Assembly (NCBI RefSeq): GCF_003026475.1
Contig: NZ_PYMC01000007.1
Coordinates: 124,001 to 188,000, forward strand
Direction of reading: 5' to 3'
DNA: 64,000 nt
Source of the DNA: Photobacterium lipolyticum
Lineage (GTDB): Bacteria > Pseudomonadota > Gammaproteobacteria > Enterobacterales > Vibrionaceae
Shown here: positions 37,023 through 47,132 of the stretch, one piece after another
How positions within the stretch are numbered: the first letter of the stretch is position 1
How the letters are laid out: each line of letters starts with the position of its first letter
Translations under genes and position numbers: made by a program
The notes under the pieces: generated by a model
Databases searched by the model: none
Seen by the model: only the letters and a program-made list of their open reading frames with translations
Told to the model about the DNA's origin: nothing

Positions 37023-39464
37023 ATGTCAAGTTGGCAGAAAATCTATCAAAAATTACTGAATTTGCCGCTTTCTCTGCTGGTTAAAACCAATTCAATTCCT
37101 TCTGATCCGGTCAAAGATCTGGAGTTGGACTTAGAGCGACCAATTATCTATATATTACCGTTTCGGTCTAACACCGATCTGATGACTCTGCGCAGCAGCA
37201 CCCAGGAGCGGGGATTACCGGATCCGCTATCTCCGCTGGTGATTGGCAACCGCCAATTCCCCCGCTATGTGTATGTCGCTAACGGACCAAGTATTTTTGG
37301 CACCAATGGCGAATTACCGCAAGAATCTATCGATCTGTTTATCGAGTTGCTGGAGCAGCACAAACAGGATTCAGAGCTAGATATCCAGCTGGTGCCTGCA
37401 TCGATTTTATGGGGGCGTAAACCCGGTAAAGAAAGTAACCGCAGTCCGATCCTGCATCCGCTTAACGGCCCGGAAAAATTCACGGCCATTCTAGGCCATG
37501 GCCGCGATTGCCTGGTACGCCTGAGCACGCCGGTATCATTGCGTTACATGGCAGACAACCACGGCACCGATGACGCCATTGCCCATAAACTGGCGCGGGT
37601 GGCGAAAATTCATTTCTCGCGTCAGAAAATTGCAGCTTCGGGGCCCCGCCTGCCTGATCGCCAGGCACTGTTTAAGCGTTTGCTGGCTTCAAAAGCCATC
37701 GACAAGGTCGTCAGAGAAGAAGCCCAGAGCCGGGATGTGCCGATTGAAAAGGTGCGAAAAGAAGCCATCGATATGATGGAAGAAATTGCGGCCGATTTTT
37801 CTTATTCCCTGATCAAAAAAGGCGAACGTTTCCTTGGCTGGCTATGGAACAGACTATATCAGGGGCTCAATATCAACAATGCCCAGCGGGTGCGTAAACT
37901 GGCACAAGACGGCCATGAAATCGTCTATGTTCCCTGTCACCGCAGCCATATGGATTATCTGCTGTTGTCGTACGTTCTGTATGAAGAAGGGCTGGTTCCT
38001 CCGCATATTGCGGCAGGCATTAACCTGAACTTCTTCCCGGCCGGCCCTATTTTCCGCCGTGGTGGTGCGTTCTTTATTCGCCGCAGTTTTAAAGGTAATC
38101 GCCTCTATTCCACCGTGTTTCGCGAGTACCTGGCTGAACTTTTTGCCAAAGGTTACTCGGTCGAGTACTTCAGTGAAGGCGGCCGTTCCCGTACCGGTCG
38201 TTTGCTGCCCGCTAAAACCGGCATGCTGTCGATGACGATTCAGGCCATGCTGCGTGGTCTGAACCGTCCTGTCACCTTAGTGCCTGTCTATATCGGTTAC
38301 GAACACGTGATGGAAGTGGCAACCTACGCCAATGAGCTGCGCGGTAAACGCAAAGAAAAAGAAAACGTCGGTCAGGTTCTGCGTACTTTGCGTAAGCTGC
38401 GTAATCTGGGCCAGGGCTATGTTAACTTTGGTGAGCCTATCCCGCTTAACCAGTACCTCAATGACAACGTACCTGACTGGCACAATGACATTGACCCGAT
38501 CGAGCCGCAAAAACCAGGCTGGATGAACCCTGTGGTCAATCAGCTGGCAACGAAGATGATGACCCATATCAACGATGCCGCAGCAACCAATGCCCTGACC
38601 CTGTGTGCACTGGCGCTGTTGTCATCGCGCCAGCGCGCACTAAGTCGTGAAGAGCTGGAGCAGCAGATCGATAGTTATCTGCAAATTCTGCGCAATACAC
38701 CGTATTCCAGCCAGAGCACCGTTCCCGAAGACGATGCAAAAGCACTGGTCGAGCACGCTATCGCGATGGATAAATTCATTGTTGAACGTGACAGCCTGGG
38801 AGATGTCGTCTCGCTTAACCGTCAGCAATCAATATTGATGACCTATTATCGCAATAACATCATTCACCTGTTTGCGCTGCCATCTCTGATTGCCCATATC
38901 GTGGTTCAGTATCAAAGTCTGACGGTTGATGAAATCCATCGACAGGTTGGACGGCTGTATCCGTTCCTCAAAGCGGAATTGTTCCTGCGCTATGAAACAG
39001 AAGAACTCAATGACGTGATTGATTCGCTGATCCAGGAGCTGGTTCGCCAGCGCCTGCTATTAAGTGATGGCCAGACTATTTCACTCAATGGTTCCCGTAT
39101 CGGACCACTACAACTGTTAGCCCGTACGATCACCGAGACACTGCAGCGCTATAGCATTACCCTTACCTTGCTATGTGCCGAACCGCAGATGATAAAGAGC
39201 GAATTGGAACAGCAAAGCCAGATGATGGCCCAGCGTCTGAGCCGCTTGCACGGCATCAATGCCCCCGAGTTCTTTGATAAAGGGGTATTTGCCATTCTGG
39301 TGAAGACCCTCCGCCATGAAGGTTACCTCACCGACGAGTGCCATGCAGTATCTCGCCCCGTTGAAAACCTCGCCGATCAGTTAGCCGCTCTGGTATCACC
39401 TGAAGTGAAGCTCACAATTCAGGCCGTCATTAACCGGGATGATAAGCAAGTAAATAACGAGTAA
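37023..39464 (+). CDS. plsB: Glycerol-3-phosphate 1-O-acyltransferase
   Basis: Inner-membrane enzyme that acylates sn-glycerol-3-phosphate at position 1, first step of phospholipid synthesis. The 813 residues match the E. coli length. Acyltransferase block I has H306-RSHM-D311 (HX4D), followed by [33 protein letters not shown] and VPVYIGYE (blocks II-IV). It is divergent from lexA across about 330 bp and convergent with ubiA. Substrate supply from the glp genes 3-10 kb away is a functional link. Confidence 0.98.
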   Translation: MSSWQKIYQKLLNLPLSLLVKTNSIPSDPVKDLELDLERPIIYILPFRSNTDLMTLRSSTQERGLPDPLSPLVIGNRQFPRYVYVANGPSIFGTNGELPQESIDLFIELLEQHKQDSELDIQLVPASILWGRKPGKESNRSPILHPLNGPEKFTAILGHGRDCLVRLSTPVSLRYMADNHGTDDAIAHKLARVAKIHFSRQKIAASGPRLPDRQALFKRLLASKAIDKVVREEAQSRDVPIEKVRKEAIDMMEEIAADFSYSLIKKGERFLGWLWNRLYQGLNINNAQRVRKLAQDGHEIVYVPCHRSHMDYLLLSYVLYEEGLVPPHIAAGINLNFFPAGPIFRRGGAFFIRRSFKGNRLYSTVFREYLAELFAKGYSVEYFSEGGRSRTGRLLPAKTGMLSMTIQAMLRGLNRPVTLVPVYIGYEHVMEVATYANELRGKRKEKENVGQVLRTLRKLRNLGQGYVNFGEPIPLNQYLNDNVPDWHNDIDPIEPQKPGWMNPVVNQLATKMMTHINDAAATNALTLCALALLSSRQRALSREELEQQIDSYLQILRNTPYSSQSTVPEDDAKALVEHAIAMDKFIVERDSLGDVVSLNRQQSILMTYYRNNIIHLFALPSLIAHIVVQYQSLTVDEIHRQVGRLYPFLKAELFLRYETEELNDVIDSLIQELVRQRLLLSDGQTISLNGSRIGPLQLLARTITETLQRYSITLTLLCAEPQMIKSELEQQSQMMAQRLSRLHGINAPEFFDKGVFAILVKTLRHEGYLTDECHAVSRPVENLADQLAALVSPEVKLTIQAVINRDDKQVNNE

Positions 39465-39536
39465 AGGGTGGCAAGGATCTAGATACTAGATACTAGATAC
39501 TAGATACTAGATACTAGATACTGAAAATATCCCTAC
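39465..39536. repeat. Heptad array downstream of plsB
   Basis: Two minus-oriented units (39469-39482) meet six perfect plus-oriented copies of CTAGATA (39479-39520) and a CTGAAAA unit at a shared CTAG (39479-39482). The array lies between the plsB stop codon and its terminator. Confidence 0.9.
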
Positions 39537-39562
39537 AAAGCTGGCTTAATGCCAGCTTTTTT
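39537..39562 (+). terminator. Terminator of plsB
   Basis: AAAGCTGGC, a five-base loop, GCCAGC and a run of six T, about 75 bp after the plsB stop codon. Confidence 0.88.
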
Positions 39563-39716
39563 CTTGCCGTTAACATGCCATTATTTTAAATTGTGCAGCT
39601 TTTGACTTATCGGTAACCCAAAGCTCTGTAAGGTGTACAGCTATATAAGCTTTTGACCTACAGCACCCCCTAAGCCCAATAAGCTGTACAAGTAATAATC
39701 TGCCAATACCACTGAC

Positions 39717-39740
39717 ACAAAAAAAGCGCCATATGGCGCT
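39717..39740 (-). terminator. Terminator of ubiCA
   Basis: On the minus strand the palindrome AGCGCCATATGGCGCT is followed by a run of seven T, about 25 bp after the ubiA stop codon. Confidence 0.85.
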
Positions 39741-39762
39741 TCTTCATTGAGTTAATTGGCGA

Positions 39763-40626
39763 TCAGCCGAGGTACACGCTGATCCCCATACCGCCGCAAA
39801 TCAGCATACCAACGTAATTATTGTTCAAGAAAGCCTTGAAGCATAATTCTCTTTCACGACTGCGGATCAGCATCTGCTGATACACAAACAGCGCTGCGGC
39901 AGCAAGCAGACACCAATAATAGGTCTGGTTAAGAGCCAGCATCTGACCAACAGCAATCAGTACCACCAGAGTGCTTAACTGCAATAAACCAATGATGATT
40001 TTGTCAAAACGCCCGAACAATATGGCTGTCGATTTGATCCCGACATGGATATCGTCATCACGATCAACCATCGCATACTGAGTATCATAAGCAATGGTCC
40101 ATAGAATATTGGCAATGAACAGCAACCACGCTGCAGCAGGTAATTCACCCGCTTGTGCAGCATAAGCCATGGGGATCGACCAGCCAAAGGCCATGCCCAG
40201 GATAAGCTGAGGCAAGTGGGTATATCGCTTCATAAACGGATAAGCCGCCGCCAGCAATAAGCCGACGACTGACAGCATAATAGTCAGGGTATTCATGGTC
40301 AGCACCAACAGAAACGACACTAGGACCAGCAGGCCAAAAAGGCCTAACGCTTCACGCTCTGACACTTTGCCCGACGGCATCGGCCGGTTAGCCGTTCGTT
40401 TCACATGGCCATCAAAATGGCGATCGGCAAAGTCATTGATCACGCAGCCTGCGGCCCGCATAAAGATCACCCCGAGCACAAATACCGCCAGCACCGGCAT
40501 ATCCGGTAATCCATCGGCGGCCAGAAACAAGGCCCAGAGTGTTGGCCAAAGCAGCAGTAAACTCCCGATCGGGCGGTCAAATCGTGCAAGCTGCCAATAT
40601 GCTCTCGCTTTGGTCATCGCTAACAT
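39763..40626 (-). CDS. ubiA: 4-hydroxybenzoate octaprenyltransferase
   Basis: Integral membrane prenyltransferase that attaches the polyprenyl tail to 4-hydroxybenzoate in ubiquinone synthesis. The 287 residues show nine membrane helices and both Asp-rich motifs: [12 protein letters not shown] (about 64-75) and a second near [12 protein letters not shown] (about 180-191). AAGGAG precedes the ATG at 40626. It overlaps ubiC by 7 bp, so the pair is coupled. Confidence 0.97.
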   Translation of the reverse strand: MLAMTKARAYWQLARFDRPIGSLLLLWPTLWALFLAADGLPDMPVLAVFVLGVIFMRAAGCVINDFADRHFDGHVKRTANRPMPSGKVSEREALGLFGLLVLVSFLLVLTMNTLTIMLSVVGLLLAAAYPFMKRYTHLPQLILGMAFGWSIPMAYAAQAGELPAAAWLLFIANILWTIAYDTQYAMVDRDDDIHVGIKSTAILFGRFDKIIIGLLQLSTLVVLIAVGQMLALNQTYYWCLLAAAALFVYQQMLIRSRERELCFKAFLNNNYVGMLICGGMGISVYLG

Positions 40627-41162
40627 TGGCTCTCCTTTGAGTAAACCGGTGCCTGCGTCAGAAATAATTCGGCCACCAGCAAAGGTTTATCATTTATCCA
40701 TAAGCGCGAACGCCTTGCCCACAAAGGCTTCTCCTCAGAGCCGACATTGGCCACCACAAGCGCGTCACGACGGGCACTGCGATCAGTAAAGACTCTGAAC
40801 CCTAATGGTATCTCGCCTAACTGCTCAAGATCACGCTCCTGCCCGGTCAGTGTCGATAGCGGGATTAAGGTACAGGCAAACACCCATGGCTGGCCATCGC
40901 CCCGCAACACAACCTTGCGCATCAGGCACTCCTTATCCCCGAGCAAGGCTCGCTCATCGTCTGATAACAAAGATTTATCTATTTTCTGCTGCTCGAGCAG
41001 AGAAACAGTAAATGTGTCACAATGCCGCTCAAGACGACGCGATAATGAATCGGGTTCAAGCAACCAATGCCCAAACTCTGTCCCCTCTAGTGCCACGGAA
41101 TCTGGCGACTGCCAACAGGCGCTATCCAACAAGGGTTTATACAACTGTTTGAATTCCGACAT
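40620..41162 (-). CDS. ubiC: Chorismate lyase
   Basis: Converts chorismate to 4-hydroxybenzoate and pyruvate, the committed step of ubiquinone synthesis, feeding UbiA directly. The 180-residue protein has the family landmarks [12 protein letters not shown] near residue 32, the active-site region [24 protein letters not shown] (about 78-101), and [13 protein letters not shown]. Its start codon is divergent from the FliL-like gene. Confidence 0.93.
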   Translation of the reverse strand: MSEFKQLYKPLLDSACWQSPDSVALEGTEFGHWLLEPDSLSRRLERHCDTFTVSLLEQQKIDKSLLSDDERALLGDKECLMRKVVLRGDGQPWVFACTLIPLSTLTGQERDLEQLGEIPLGFRVFTDRSARRDALVVANVGSEEKPLWARRSRLWINDKPLLVAELFLTQAPVYSKESQC

Positions 41163-41321
41163 TTTCCCAATACAAATTCTACCGGCCGAACATGAAAAGA
41201 ACTTGGTAGAATGCGGTTAATTTATTACCATGAAGAAACACTATTGTAGCAAGCTGTAACGGATACGAATATCGTTCCGATCGAAAGATAGCAATTCATT
41301 GCGGAAAATTATGATAACCCT

Positions 41322-41747
41322 ATGAGTGTAATGATGAAATCAAAAGTCTTTGGCTTAATACTACTGCTTACCAGCTCCCTGGCCTCTCATCATGCTGCGG
41401 CGGAAGATGCGGCGCCACTAATGCCACAATACAGCTACTACACGTTATCACCCGACATCACGACCAACTACGTGACTCAAGGTAAGAAGCTCGGTTATCT
41501 GCGCTTACAAATTGATTTGATGGTGTCAGATCCGGATCTCATAACCAAAGTGGAGCACCATGCACCACTGATCCGCGATGCCATCATTAACATCATCGGC
41601 CAGCAGCCTGAAGTCAAAGTGAAGTCTTTGGCAGGACGCGAAGAGATCCGCCAGGAGTGCCTGAACAAGGTCAATGAACTGTTGATCCGCGAGACAAACC
41701 AGAAGCTCCTGACCGAATTACTGTTTACGAAATACCTCTATCAGTAG
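41322..41747 (+). CDS. Periplasmic FliL-like protein
   Basis: The 141-residue protein has a signal peptide (about residues 4-27, ending ASHHAAA) and a FliL-type domain (YYTLSPDITTNYVTQGKKLGYLRLQIDLMV, then VEHHAPLIRDAIINIIGQQ). Canonical FliL is a membrane protein of the flagellar basal body; this one lacks a retained anchor and sits far from flagellar genes beside ubiC, a position I recall as conserved in vibrios. Function unclear. The start may be one of two ATGs three or four codons in. A bidirectional terminator follows. Confidence 0.85.
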   Translation: MSVMMKSKVFGLILLLTSSLASHHAAAEDAAPLMPQYSYYTLSPDITTNYVTQGKKLGYLRLQIDLMVSDPDLITKVEHHAPLIRDAIINIIGQQPEVKVKSLAGREEIRQECLNKVNELLIRETNQKLLTELLFTKYLYQ

Positions 41748-41780
41748 CGTTTTCAGTGTTCAATATATCAAGCAGACACA

Positions 41781-41805
41781 AAAAAGCGCTCAGTGAGCGC
41801 TTTTT
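41781..41805. terminator. Bidirectional terminator between the FliL-like gene and glpD
   Basis: AAAAAGCGCTCA and its complement around one base, with A and T flanks on both strands. The convergent genes end 34 bp and 49 bp away. Confidence 0.92.
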
Positions 41806-41853
41806 ATTATGATGAAGAAAATGACCATCGCTGCGAGGCTATACCAGCAATAG

Positions 41854-43395
41854 CTAGGCTGCCGCTTCAGGCCGGATTTGCCCCTTTGACCCGCGATTCT
41901 GAACTTTGTCGGCAATATATTGTGTCACCGCACCTACCTGCTCTTCATTGAGATACAGGCCAAGTTTGCTCCGGCGCCATAACGCGTCGATTCCAGCCTG
42001 CACAAATTCATGTTCAATCATATAATCAAGTTCTTTGGCATATAAGCCTTCCCCAAAGTGCAGCCCCATCTCCGCTTCGCAGCTCACCCCCTCCAGCAAT
42101 GCTGATGCGCGAGTACCGTAGTTAGTCGCCATGCGCTCGCTGGTGAATGCCGTTAACCATGGGTATTGCTGCTGCAGCCGGCGGGCCAGCTGCTGACCAT
42201 CAAAAGCTGCTTCACCACCCGGCAAGTATGAATTTGCAGTCCAGGCTTGTCCGATTTGCGGGAAGAACGGGGTCAGTTTGGTCATTGCCGCTTCAGCGAG
42301 CTTACGATATGTCGTCAGCTTGCCGCCGAAGATTGACAGTAATGGCGCATTGCCCCCTTCCTGATCTAATTCCAGCGTGTAGTCACGGGTAATGGCTTGT
42401 GGCGAGTCGGATTCATCATCACACAGCGGACGCACACCGCTGTAGGTCCACACCACATCATTTCGGTTTAATCGCTTCACGAAATGTCCGTTATAGACCT
42501 TCAGTAAATAGTCGATTTCGTTGTCATCAATTGCAACCTGACGTGGGTCACCCTTATATTCCACATCGGTGGTACCAATGATCGAGAACCGATCCAGATA
42601 CGGGATCACAAAAACAATACGGCTATCTTCGTTCTGCAGAATATAAGCCTGTGGTTCATCATGGACACGCGGCACGACGATGTGCGAGCCTTTAATCAAA
42701 CGGATATTGCGCGGAGAGTTTTCTTCCATGCTCTGATCAAAGAAAGCTTTAACCCAAGGACCCGCCGCATTCACCAGAGCGTGTGCTTTACGAACAAAGA
42801 TCTGGTTGGTCAGCACATCGCGCACTGTCACTATCCATAACTCCCCCTCACGTACCGCTTTTTCAACTTTGCAGCGGTTGCGCACTTCCCCGCCTTTTTC
42901 CGCCACTTCCATCGCATTCAGTACCACTAACCGCGCATCATCAACCCAGCAGTCTGAATATTCAAAGCCTTTGGTGATGGCAGGTATTAAGACCGAATCT
43001 TGGCCAAACGTCAGACCGTGGCTGCCAGGTAAGGTAGTACGTTTGCCCAGGTGATCATAAAGAAACAGGCCGGCACGGATCATCCAGGCCGGGCGAAGAT
43101 GAGGACGGTGTGGCAAACGGAAACGCATTGGGCGTGCAATATGCGGGACTTTACGTAATAGTACTTCGCGCTCAGCAAGGGCTTCCCCGACCAAGCGAAA
43201 CTCATAGTGCTCTAAATAGCGCAAACCACCATGGATCAACTTAGAACTGGCAGACGACGTGGCAGACGCGAAATCATCAGCCTCATATAAGCCGACATCC
43301 AGTCCCCGGCCGGCCGCATCGGCAGCAATACCAGCACCATTGATACCCCCCCCCACAACAATTACATCTAAGATATGTTCGTTTTCTGCCGTCAT
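41854..43395 (-). CDS. glpD: Aerobic glycerol-3-phosphate dehydrogenase
   Basis: Membrane-associated FAD enzyme that oxidises glycerol-3-phosphate to dihydroxyacetone phosphate and reduces quinone. The 513 residues start MTAENEHILDVIVVGGGINGAGIAADAAGRG, with the Rossmann FAD motif at about 11-30; a start 35 codons upstream is rejected as not matching the family. Substrate-site signatures SSKLIHGGLRYLE and GGKLTTYRKLAE are present. An inverted repeat like a GlpR operator lies upstream (43465-43482). Confidence 0.97.
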   Translation of the reverse strand: MTAENEHILDVIVVGGGINGAGIAADAAGRGLDVGLYEADDFASATSSASSKLIHGGLRYLEHYEFRLVGEALAEREVLLRKVPHIARPMRFRLPHRPHLRPAWMIRAGLFLYDHLGKRTTLPGSHGLTFGQDSVLIPAITKGFEYSDCWVDDARLVVLNAMEVAEKGGEVRNRCKVEKAVREGELWIVTVRDVLTNQIFVRKAHALVNAAGPWVKAFFDQSMEENSPRNIRLIKGSHIVVPRVHDEPQAYILQNEDSRIVFVIPYLDRFSIIGTTDVEYKGDPRQVAIDDNEIDYLLKVYNGHFVKRLNRNDVVWTYSGVRPLCDDESDSPQAITRDYTLELDQEGGNAPLLSIFGGKLTTYRKLAEAAMTKLTPFFPQIGQAWTANSYLPGGEAAFDGQQLARRLQQQYPWLTAFTSERMATNYGTRASALLEGVSCEAEMGLHFGEGLYAKELDYMIEHEFVQAGIDALWRRSKLGLYLNEEQVGAVTQYIADKVQNRGSKGQIRPEAAA

Positions 43396-43464
43396 GCCGT
43401 TACCTTCCACATTACATCGATGATTCGAAACCAAACGAGCAACAATACTCAAATTAAGTTCGCA

Positions 43465-43482
43465 TTCGCTCATAATAGCGAA
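43465..43482. promoter_or_regulatory. Candidate GlpR operator upstream of glpD
   Basis: TTCGCT-cataat-AGCGAA is an 18-bp inverted repeat. On the minus strand it reads within TGTTCGCTATTATGAGCGAA, resembling GlpR half-sites (TGTTCG/CGAACA), and it overlaps a possible -10 (TATTAT). A further GCGAAC half lies adjacent. Assigned by similarity and location. Confidence 0.6.
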
Positions 43483-43595
43483 CACGCTATTAAAAATCAC
43501 CCTTTTTGTTTTTGATTTGTTACATGAACGTAGCGGGTAAACTATTTCGATTCTAGTGGTTCTGTATAGCTCTTAACCCGGAGTGGTATGGCCAC

Positions 43596-43629
43596 AAAAA
43601 AACGGGCCACCATCTCTGGTAGCCCGTTT
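43596..43629 (-). terminator. Terminator of glpR
   Basis: On the minus strand ACGGGCTACCA pairs with TGGTGGCCCGT (one wobble) and is followed by seven T. It separates glpR from glpD, so glpD needs its own promoter. Confidence 0.88.
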
Positions 43630-43670
43630 CTTCATCAATATTGTCAGTCATTCAGACAGGCATTGACTCG

Positions 43671-44432
43671 TTAGCCAACAATTTCAGTATGGACGTCATT
43701 TTCCTGCAGGTGCTTGGCCAGCTCTTCAGGTGGTTGAGCATCGGTGAACAGCATATCAATCTGGCTGATATCCCCCAAGTTGACCATCGCATTGCGACCA
43801 AACTTGGTATGATCCACACCCAGCATGACACAGCGGCTGTTTTCAATAATCGCTTGTTTAACACGAACTTCATGATAATCAAAGTCCAGCAATGAACCAT
43901 CAAGATCGATACCGCTGATCCCCATAATGCCGAAATCGAGACGGAACTGAGAAATAAAGTCCAGTGTCGCTTCACCGACAATGCCACCATCCCGGTTGCG
44001 CACTTCGCCCCCCGCCAGAATAACCCGGAAATCCGCCTTGCCGGTCAGCACACTAGCGACATTGAGGTTATTGGTCACAATGCGTAGATCATTATGATTG
44101 AGCAAGGCACGCGCAACGGCTTCCGGGGTGGTACCAATATCAATAAACAGCGTCGCTCCATCAGGGATATGCTTAACCATCGCCATTGCGATGCGATCTT
44201 TTTCCGCCAACTGCATGACTTTACGGGTCGTGTAGGAGGTATTTTCGGAACTGGATGGGATCGTCGCTCCGCCATGGTGGCGGCGAATTTTATTTTCCGA
44301 AGCCAGATCATTGAGATCACGACGAATAGTTTGAGGGCTTACCTTAAAACGTTCAACTAGGTCGTCAGTGCTGACATAGCCTTGGGTTTTAACGATATCG
44401 ATGATTTCCTGATGACGTTTGCTCTGCTTCAC
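43671..44432 (-). CDS. glpR: Glycerol-3-phosphate regulon repressor (DeoR family)
   Basis: Represses glp genes and releases DNA on binding glycerol-3-phosphate. GTG at 44432 (VKQSKRHQEIIDIVKTQGYVSTDDLVERF) gives 253 residues, almost the E. coli length, with GGAG upstream. The N-terminal DeoR helix-turn-helix reads VSTDDLVERFKVSPQTIRRDLNDLASENKIRRHHGGA (about 19-55); a sugar-phosphate isomerase-like effector domain follows. It is downstream of glpT, with glpD beyond the terminator. Confidence 0.96.
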   Translation of the reverse strand: MKQSKRHQEIIDIVKTQGYVSTDDLVERFKVSPQTIRRDLNDLASENKIRRHHGGATIPSSSENTSYTTRKVMQLAEKDRIAMAMVKHIPDGATLFIDIGTTPEAVARALLNHNDLRIVTNNLNVASVLTGKADFRVILAGGEVRNRDGGIVGEATLDFISQFRLDFGIMGISGIDLDGSLLDFDYHEVRVKQAIIENSRCVMLGVDHTKFGRNAMVNLGDISQIDMLFTDAQPPEELAKHLQENDVHTEIVG

Positions 44433-44529
44433 GGCTAACGCAGCTCCTGGTTGCAACAAGGCTCCGCGAATGCGAAGCCCTGTCATATTACCTACAGCTT
44501 TGGCAAGATGCCAATGACGGCGATCTCAA

Positions 44530-45900
44530 TCATGCATTTTGCTGTGCACTATCAAGTGCTCGTTGTGCATGAACACTGTTTTCGCCAACCATTGCCAGCA
44601 CCAAGAAGAAGATGGATAAGCCACATGCTGACGTCAGCACCATGAAGCCACCATCCCAACCAAAGTGGTCAACGGTGTAACCCAAAATAGCATTTGCTGC
44701 TACTGCGCCACCCAAGTAACCGAACAGGCCCGTCAGACCGGCTGCTGTACCTGCCGCTTTTTTCGGTGCCAGCTCCAGCGCATACAGACCGATAAGCATA
44801 ACCGGGCCGTAGATCAAGAAGCCGATCGCAACCAGTGCCATCATATCAACCATTGGGTTACCAGCCGGGTTAAACCAATAAATCAATACCGCAATAGTCA
44901 CCAGGGACATAAACAGAATACCGGCAGGTGCACGACGTCCCTTAAAGAACTTATCTGACATCCAGCCGCACAATAATGTGCCAGGAATACCCGCCCACTC
45001 GTATAAGAAGTAAGCCCAAGATGATTTATCTACCGTAAAATCTTTGACTTCGCTCAGATAGACCGGTGCCCAGTCCAGTACGCCATAACGGATCAGATAA
45101 ACAAAAGCATTAGCAATCGCAATGAACCATAATAGCTTGTTGTTAAACACATACTTGAAGAAGATTTCCTTCGCGGTCATCTCTTTCTCATGTGATTCAT
45201 CATAGTTATCAGGATAATCGTCTTTATGCTCTTCGATGGAAGGGAGACCACAAGACTGCGGTGTATCACGCATTGCGATTAATGTGAAAGCTGCAACCAG
45301 CAACGCGAAGAACGCAGGTACGTAAAACGCGGTGCGCCAGTCATCATTGAAGGCCCATAAACCCAACAGGAACATCGGGCCAATCAAACCACCACCCACG
45401 TTATGCGCCACGTTCCAGACCGACACAATTTCACCACGCTCTTTACGTGACCACCAGTGCACCATAGTACGACCACAGGCCGGCCATCCCATACCCTGGA
45501 ACCAGCCGTTCAGGAACAACAGAATAAACATGGCGGTAATACTGCTTGTTGCCCAAGGCATGAAACCAAAGCACAACATCACCAGGGCCGACATGGTCAA
45601 ACCGGCAGCAAGGAAATACCGCGGATTTGAACGGTCAGACACGCTACCCATTAAGAATTTAGATAAGCCATAAGCGATTGATACGGCAGCCAATGCCACC
45701 CCCAGATCACCGCGGCTATAGCCGTATTCTTCAATTAAGAAAGGCATTGCCAGACTGAAGTTTTTACGTACCAGATAGTAACCGGCGTAGCCAAAGAAAA
45801 TACCGATAAAGAGTTGCCAGCGCAGACGCTTATATACAGAGCCTGTCTGCCCGTCAGGCAGACGCTCTATATGAGCAGCGGGAGTAAATATGCCAAACAT
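44530..45900 (-). CDS. glpT: Glycerol-3-phosphate:phosphate antiporter
   Basis: Major facilitator carrier importing glycerol-3-phosphate in exchange for inorganic phosphate. The 456 residues have twelve helices; the N-terminal [33 protein letters not shown] includes an Arg of the substrate site, and the organophosphate antiporter signature [21 protein letters not shown] is at about residues 137-157. It is inserted between glpG and glpR, which are contiguous in E. coli. Confidence 0.96.
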   Translation of the reverse strand: MFGIFTPAAHIERLPDGQTGSVYKRLRWQLFIGIFFGYAGYYLVRKNFSLAMPFLIEEYGYSRGDLGVALAAVSIAYGLSKFLMGSVSDRSNPRYFLAAGLTMSALVMLCFGFMPWATSSITAMFILLFLNGWFQGMGWPACGRTMVHWWSRKERGEIVSVWNVAHNVGGGLIGPMFLLGLWAFNDDWRTAFYVPAFFALLVAAFTLIAMRDTPQSCGLPSIEEHKDDYPDNYDESHEKEMTAKEIFFKYVFNNKLLWFIAIANAFVYLIRYGVLDWAPVYLSEVKDFTVDKSSWAYFLYEWAGIPGTLLCGWMSDKFFKGRRAPAGILFMSLVTIAVLIYWFNPAGNPMVDMMALVAIGFLIYGPVMLIGLYALELAPKKAAGTAAGLTGLFGYLGGAVAANAILGYTVDHFGWDGGFMVLTSACGLSIFFLVLAMVGENSVHAQRALDSAQQNA

Positions 45901-46026
45901 AAGATGTTCCTTAAAAGGTTGTTGTTGTTTTTAGTGATGATTTGCGCAAACGCAAGATGTAGGGCGAGAGAAACAATCGATTTCGCTCAATACAGGAAAA
46001 TTATTGCGCGAATGGAGATGTAATAA

Positions 46027-46042
46027 TGTGAAAGCAATCAAA
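46027..46042. promoter_or_regulatory. Candidate CRP site upstream of glpT
   Basis: TGTGAAAGCAATCAAA fits TGTGA-N6-TCACA with one mismatch. Catabolite control of glpT is established in E. coli; here it is inferred. Confidence 0.5.
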
Positions 46043-46150
46043 AACGAAGATTTATTTACCAAGAATAGATGTTTTACTCTAGGTTTTGGAAAAAATTCCT
46101 CACCAGATAACTAAATCAACAAATAAAGTTAATACCACTCGTCATGAATA

Positions 46151-46182
46151 ATACCAATCGGTGCCATTACCCTGATTGGTAT
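46151..46182. repeat. Inverted repeat ATACCAATC/GATTGGTAT
   Basis: Perfect nine-base arms with a 14-base loop, directly abutting the MITE-like element at 46182. It may be a short dispersed palindrome or act as a structure at the glpG 3' end. Confidence 0.7.
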
Positions 46183-46285
46183 ATACCCATTATCTGAATA
46201 GAACCACTATTCACTCAAATGGCAGCCTTGACTAAAAGCCAATGAATTCTCGCTGAACTCTGCATCTTGAGATGGTTTGGGTATA
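46182..46285 (-). repeat. MITE-like dispersed element, copy 2
   Basis: 104 bp bounded by TATACCC and GGGTATA, perfect inverted seven-base ends. The minus strand reads TATACCCAAACCATCTCAAG, then ATGC, then TTCAGCGAGAATT. The copy at 1567-1673 has the same landmarks, and the one at 35856 shares the first part. It begins 8 bp past the glpG stop codon. Confidence 0.75.
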
Positions 46286-46292
46286 AGATCAC

Positions 46293-47129
46293 TCAGCGGG
46301 TCTTTATCAGCTTAATGTCGACCAAAGCCATCGCACTGCCACTGATCAAACCAAATAAGTGGGCCATATTGGCCACTGACATACCTAAAGGCCCGGCAAA
46401 ACCAATCACCAGCCAGACCAGCATGAAAACAACATAGGGTTTAGGAATAGATAAGCGCCTCTCCGGTGCTAACCAACCTGACCACCAGATATACCCAAGC
46501 AGGGCATATACAACCCCAGACAAACCGCCAAAATTAGCACCATGAAGCCAGAACTGCGCAAAACCTGAAATGAGTGCCGACACCAGAAAAATCTGAACCA
46601 GCTTGCCGCCACCACTGTGGCGTTCCAGCTGTCCCGCTAAAATCCACCACCACAGGCAGTTAAAGACGATATGCAAAGTCGAGAAATGGATCAGGGCGTG
46701 GGAGAAAAAGCGCCAGACTTGCCACTGATCACCGTTCATCAGCGGAAAGTGGAGCACATCAAATATCGGTTGCTGCAGCCCGAAGAACCACAGCAGATAA
46801 ATGCCAATGACCACCACCATTACCGACAGGCTGAAAGGGCCTGCCTGGGATTTGATCATGGCCATTAAACTCGGACTACCATAATGAAACTTGGCCGTAC
46901 GGCTTTCTGCCACTTGCCACGACGCTGCCTGATATTTTGCATTGTGAGGATTCGCCAGAAAAGCCGTTAATTCCGCTTCCGCTTCTATCAGGTGTTGTGA
47001 ATCCGTTAACCAGAGTGCAAACACCCCCTCCGGCTCGGATGCCAGCGTTAATGTAATACCACGTGAGGCCATGTAATCAATAAAAGACTGTGCTTGGCGA
47101 GGGTTATTAAATCCGGCTAACCGATGCAT
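46293..47129 (-). CDS. glpG: Rhomboid intramembrane serine protease GlpG
   Basis: Six-helix protease that cleaves transmembrane segments in the bilayer. The 278 residues comprise a cytosolic N-terminal domain (about 1-80) and the membrane core with nucleophile S204 in GGLSGVVYALLGY and base H257 in NMAHLFGL. The HxxxN oxyanion region (HIVFNCLWW) is present. It lies 3 bp after glpE, as in E. coli glpEGR, but glpR is displaced by glpT here. Confidence 0.96.
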   Translation of the reverse strand: MHRLAGFNNPRQAQSFIDYMASRGITLTLASEPEGVFALWLTDSQHLIEAEAELTAFLANPHNAKYQAASWQVAESRTAKFHYGSPSLMAMIKSQAGPFSLSVMVVVIGIYLLWFFGLQQPIFDVLHFPLMNGDQWQVWRFFSHALIHFSTLHIVFNCLWWWILAGQLERHSGGGKLVQIFLVSALISGFAQFWLHGANFGGLSGVVYALLGYIWWSGWLAPERRLSIPKPYVVFMLVWLVIGFAGPLGMSVANMAHLFGLISGSAMALVDIKLIKTR

Positions 47130-47132
47130 CTA

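Larger units (their letters stand above)
45901..46292. other. Intergenic region between glpG and glpT
   Basis: 392 bp. The glpT side holds a candidate CRP site (46027-46042) and TTCGC/GCGAA half-sites near 45990-46015 that could bind GlpR. The glpG side is filled by an inverted repeat (46151-46182) fused to a MITE-like element (46182-46285). Confidence 0.6.
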
